From Sphingomonadales bacterium UBA7473 (GTDB lineage: Bacteria; Pseudomonadota; Alphaproteobacteria; Sphingomonadales; Sphingomonadaceae): a stretch of DNA of 8,195 bases. The position numbers were made by a program, and so were the translations under genes. A model generated the notes under the pieces. The model was not told the origin of the DNA and made no database searches. It saw only the letters and a program-made list of their open reading frames with translations. Of this stretch, positions 6,638 through 8,195 are shown in pieces (within the stretch, counting starts at the first letter, position 1; every line of letters starts with the position of its first letter). The DNA is taken from assembly GCA_002478575.1 (NCBI GenBank), contig DLOX01000004.1, forward strand, positions 11,523 through 19,717, written 5' to 3'.

Positions 6638-7417
6638 ATGTTCGTCGATTCCCACTGCCATCTCAATTACAAAGGCCTGATTGAAGAGCAGGACGCTGTG
6701 CTCGCTCGCGCCGCAGAAGCTGGCGTTTCGGCGATGCTCAATATCTCCACCCGGGAACGGGAATGGGATAATATTGTGGCGACGGCCGAAAAAGCGCCGA
6801 ATATCTGGGCCTCGACCGGCATCCATCCGCATGAGGCCGATACCCATGCTGATGTGGATACAGCCAAGCTGATCGCTCGCGCCAGCCATCCCAAGGTAAT
6901 CGCGATCGGAGAGACCGGCCTCGATTTCTACTATGATCATAGCGACCGTGATCAACAACGGACCAGCTTTCGCGCCCATATCGCTGCATCGCGGGAAACA
7001 GGGCTGCCGCTCATCGTGCACACTCGTGACGCCGATGACGACAGCGCGGCGATTTTGGCGGAGGAAATGGGGAAGGGCGCCTATCCCGGCGTGATCCATT
7101 GCTTCACCGCAAGCCGCGCCTTTGCCGATGTGGCTTTGGACTTGGGCCTTTATATCTCGCTTTCGGGGATCGTTACGTTCAAAAATGCCAAAGACTTACA
7201 GGAAGTGGCTAAGGTCATTCCTGAAGATCGCTTGTTGATCGAAACGGATTCGCCCTTCCTTGCGCCTATCCCGCACCGGGGGAAGACGTGTGAGCCTGCA
7301 TTCGTGGCGGACACAGCGCGGTTTTTGGCCAATTTGCGAGATGTTTCAGTGGATGAGCTGTCAGCCTCGACCACCCGCAATTTCTACCAACTGTTCAACA
7401 AGGCTGTGCCTGCATGA
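6638..7417 (+). CDS. TatD-family metal-dependent hydrolase (YcfH-like)
   Basis: TatD proteins are TIM-barrel metal-dependent hydrolases. E. coli TatD is a 3'-5' DNA exonuclease, and other members act in DNA repair or on D-aminoacyl-tRNA, so the substrate is not certain here. The metal ligands are all visible: HxH at H6/H8 in DSHCH, E92 in IGETGLDFYYD, H128 in IVHTRD, H154 in VIHCFTAS and D204 in IETDSPFLAP. The length of 259 residues is normal for the family. It lies 4 bp after metG, with GCGGAA about 7 nt before the ATG, and shares ATGA with the next gene. E. coli carries ycfH next to tmk and holB, so a YcfH-type orthologue is the best guess. I give no symbol because the paralogues cannot be separated by eye. 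Confidence 0.93.
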   Translation: MFVDSHCHLNYKGLIEEQDAVLARAAEAGVSAMLNISTREREWDNIVATAEKAPNIWASTGIHPHEADTHADVDTAKLIARASHPKVIAIGETGLDFYYDHSDRDQQRTSFRAHIAASRETGLPLIVHTRDADDDSAAILAEEMGKGAYPGVIHCFTASRAFADVALDLGLYISLSGIVTFKNAKDLQEVAKVIPEDRLLIETDSPFLAPIPHRGKTCEPAFVADTARFLANLRDVSVDELSASTTRNFYQLFNKAVPA

Positions 7418-8010
7418 CGACGGGGCAAATCATTGGCGTTATCGTTGGTGTCATCTTGATCTTCATTTGGCTTGGTAACTTCAGAGGTTCCGGGTTGACC
7501 TTCGGCAGTGCCGCCAAAATGGCCCTGGCTTGGGTCGGAATTTTCGCAGCGCTGTTTGTGATCTTTTTGTTCCGCGATGATATGTTGAATGTCTGGGATC
7601 GTGCAAAGGCCGAAATTACCGGCTCGGCCGTCGCGTCATCGGGTGGCGCCATGCGACTGCGCAAGGATGAAGACGGCCACTTCTGGGTAACGGCGACGGT
7701 CAATGATCAGCCGGTACGCTTCATGATCGATAGCGGCGCGACCAACACGACCGTATCAAAGGAAACGGCGCGGCGTGCGGGAATCAAGTTTCCCGATGAA
7801 GCACAAGCCGAGGAAGTTGATACGGCCAATGGCGTGATCAAAGTTTTGCCAAGCATGATTGCGAGTTTCCGCGTCGGCGAGATACAACGTGACGGTCTTG
7901 GCGTTGATATCTTGCCCGCGGAAGATGATACCAATTTGCTTGGCATGAACTTTCTGTCCAGCCTGAGCCGTTGGCGCGTTGAGGGGGATCAGATGATCCT
8001 TGAGCCATGA
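7414..8010 (+). CDS. Membrane-anchored retropepsin-like aspartic protease (clan AA, TIGR02281-like)
   Basis: This small single-domain aspartic protease resembles the retroviral type, which is active as a homodimer. Two hydrophobic segments (about 5-21 and 36-53) anchor the N terminus. The protease domain covers about 78-198. The catalytic motif is FMIDSGATNTTVS with D106-S107-G108. The hydrophobic-hydrophobic-G motif near the C terminus is NLLGMNFLSSLSRWRV (174-189), as in the family. A single DSG triad in 198 residues implies dimerisation. The side of the membrane that holds the protease domain cannot be fixed from charge distribution. Related alphaproteobacterial proteins that I recall include Caulobacter PerP, which trims the polarity factor PodJ, and Rickettsia APRc; orthology is not shown. 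It overlaps the tatD-family stop as ATGA, so it is translationally coupled. The substrate is unknown. Confidence 0.87.
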   Translation: MTTGQIIGVIVGVILIFIWLGNFRGSGLTFGSAAKMALAWVGIFAALFVIFLFRDDMLNVWDRAKAEITGSAVASSGGAMRLRKDEDGHFWVTATVNDQPVRFMIDSGATNTTVSKETARRAGIKFPDEAQAEEVDTANGVIKVLPSMIASFRVGEIQRDGLGVDILPAEDDTNLLGMNFLSSLSRWRVEGDQMILEP

Positions 8011-8058
8011 TCATCTCATATATTATTTAACATAATATATATTATCGGATTTATATCT
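8011..8058 (+). promoter_or_regulatory. AT-rich intergenic region before mazG, possible promoter
   Basis: This 48-bp gap is almost all A and T in an otherwise GC-rich window and is the longest gap in the plus-strand run. CATAAT at 8031-8036 matches a sigma-70 -10 box at five of six positions. No good -35 stands at the right distance (TGATCA at 8008-8013 is weak). GGA at 8047-8049 lies 9 nt before the mazG ATG and can serve as its ribosome binding site. A promoter for mazG is therefore plausible but not proven. No GC-rich terminator hairpin is present. Confidence 0.4.
8018..8040. repeat. Perfect 9-bp inverted repeat (operator-like)
   Basis: The arms are ATATATTAT (8018-8026) and ATAATATAT (8032-8040), separated by TTAAC. 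The arms match perfectly but contain only A and T, so an RNA hairpin would be weak and there is no terminator-like GC stem. The repeat overlaps the candidate -10 box at 8031-8036. That arrangement suits a repressor operator or a DNA-bending site, though this is inference. An 8-bp palindrome, ATGATCAT, lies just before it at 8007-8014 and covers the stop codon of the upstream gene. Confidence 0.6.
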
Positions 8059-8195
8059 ATGGATGATTCCAGACCCCCCTCACACGATATTCAGCCACTT
8101 TTGGAGATCATGGCGCAGCTGCGCAATCGCGACACGGGCTGCCCTTGGGATGTCGAACAGACATTCGCAACCATCGCGCCTTACACCATCGAAGA
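8059..8195 (+). CDS. mazG: Nucleoside triphosphate pyrophosphohydrolase MazG, N-terminal part only
   Basis: MazG hydrolyses (d)NTPs to monophosphates and pyrophosphate. It is a house-cleaning enzyme for aberrant nucleotides and in some bacteria affects ppGpp levels. Only 45 codons and two bases lie in the window, and the frame is open to the edge. The visible sequence carries the family signature: LLEIMAQLRNRDTGCPWD, then VEQTFATIAPYTIE, which leads into the first metal-binding glutamates of the MazG fold just at the edge. The ATG at 8059 follows GGA by 9 nt. It is separated from the upstream operon by the AT-rich gap, so it may be transcribed on its own. Completeness and the C-terminal domain cannot be judged. 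Confidence 0.9.
   Translation, partial: MDDSRPPSHDIQPLLEIMAQLRNRDTGCPWDVEQTFATIAPYTIE

Noticed and set aside
6554..7099. Open minus-strand frame of 181 codons spanning the metG end and the tatD-family gene
   Set aside because: It crosses two clear plus-strand genes and resembles no family.
8018..8040. Rho-independent terminator at the end of the operon
   Set aside because: The inverted repeat has no G or C in its arms and no following T-run typical of a terminator.
1..8195. CRISPR array, insertion sequence, integrase or attachment site next to the tRNA gene
   Set aside because: I saw no regularly spaced repeats, no transposase or integrase reading frame, and no repeat of the visible tRNA sequence elsewhere. 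The tRNA 3' end, where integration usually occurs, is outside the window.

Overview
The window looks like a chromosomal, housekeeping stretch of an alphaproteobacterium, most likely of the Sphingomonadales. This rests on protein character, moderately high GC with GC-rich third codon positions, and gene order (an RlpA/SPOR protein, a D,D-carboxypeptidase, tmk, holB, metG, a TatD-family gene). The assignment is recognition from memory, not a search result. I see no mobile element, CRISPR array, phage gene or pseudogene.

Layout. The left edge holds the first 26 nt of a class II tRNA gene, probably tRNA-Ser, on the minus strand, with a plausible promoter just upstream of it. Everything else reads on the plus strand: an MltB-type lytic murein transglycosylase (121-1176), an RlpA-like SPOR-domain protein (1160-2242), a PBP5-type D-alanyl-D-alanine carboxypeptidase (2262-3419), thymidylate kinase tmk (3430-4056), DNA polymerase III delta-prime holB (4053-5084), methionyl-tRNA synthetase metG (5089-6633), a TatD/YcfH-type metal-dependent hydrolase (6638-7417), a membrane-anchored retropepsin-like aspartic protease (7414-8010), and the first 45 codons of mazG (8059 to the right edge).

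How the genes fit together. From the transglycosylase to the aspartic protease, neighbours overlap by 4 or 17 bp or are separated by at most 19 bp, and no terminator hairpin is visible, so these eight genes are probably one transcription unit. The first three act on periplasmic peptidoglycan: two glycan-strand cleaving candidates and a stem-peptide trimming enzyme. The next genes supply dTTP precursor (tmk), the clamp-loader subunit (holB), charged Met-tRNA (metG) and a nuclease-like hydrolase (TatD). tmk-holB-tatD/ycfH is also a known neighbourhood in enterobacteria, where metG does not sit between holB and ycfH. The run ends at a 48-bp, strikingly AT-rich gap with a perfect 9-bp inverted repeat just before mazG. 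That gap is the only clear candidate regulatory break inside the plus-strand run.

I did not find a new defence or mobile system. The points most worth a second look are the AT-rich palindrome before mazG, the retropepsin-like gene translationally coupled to tatD, and the RlpA-like protein that lacks the usual WYG motif and a lipobox.
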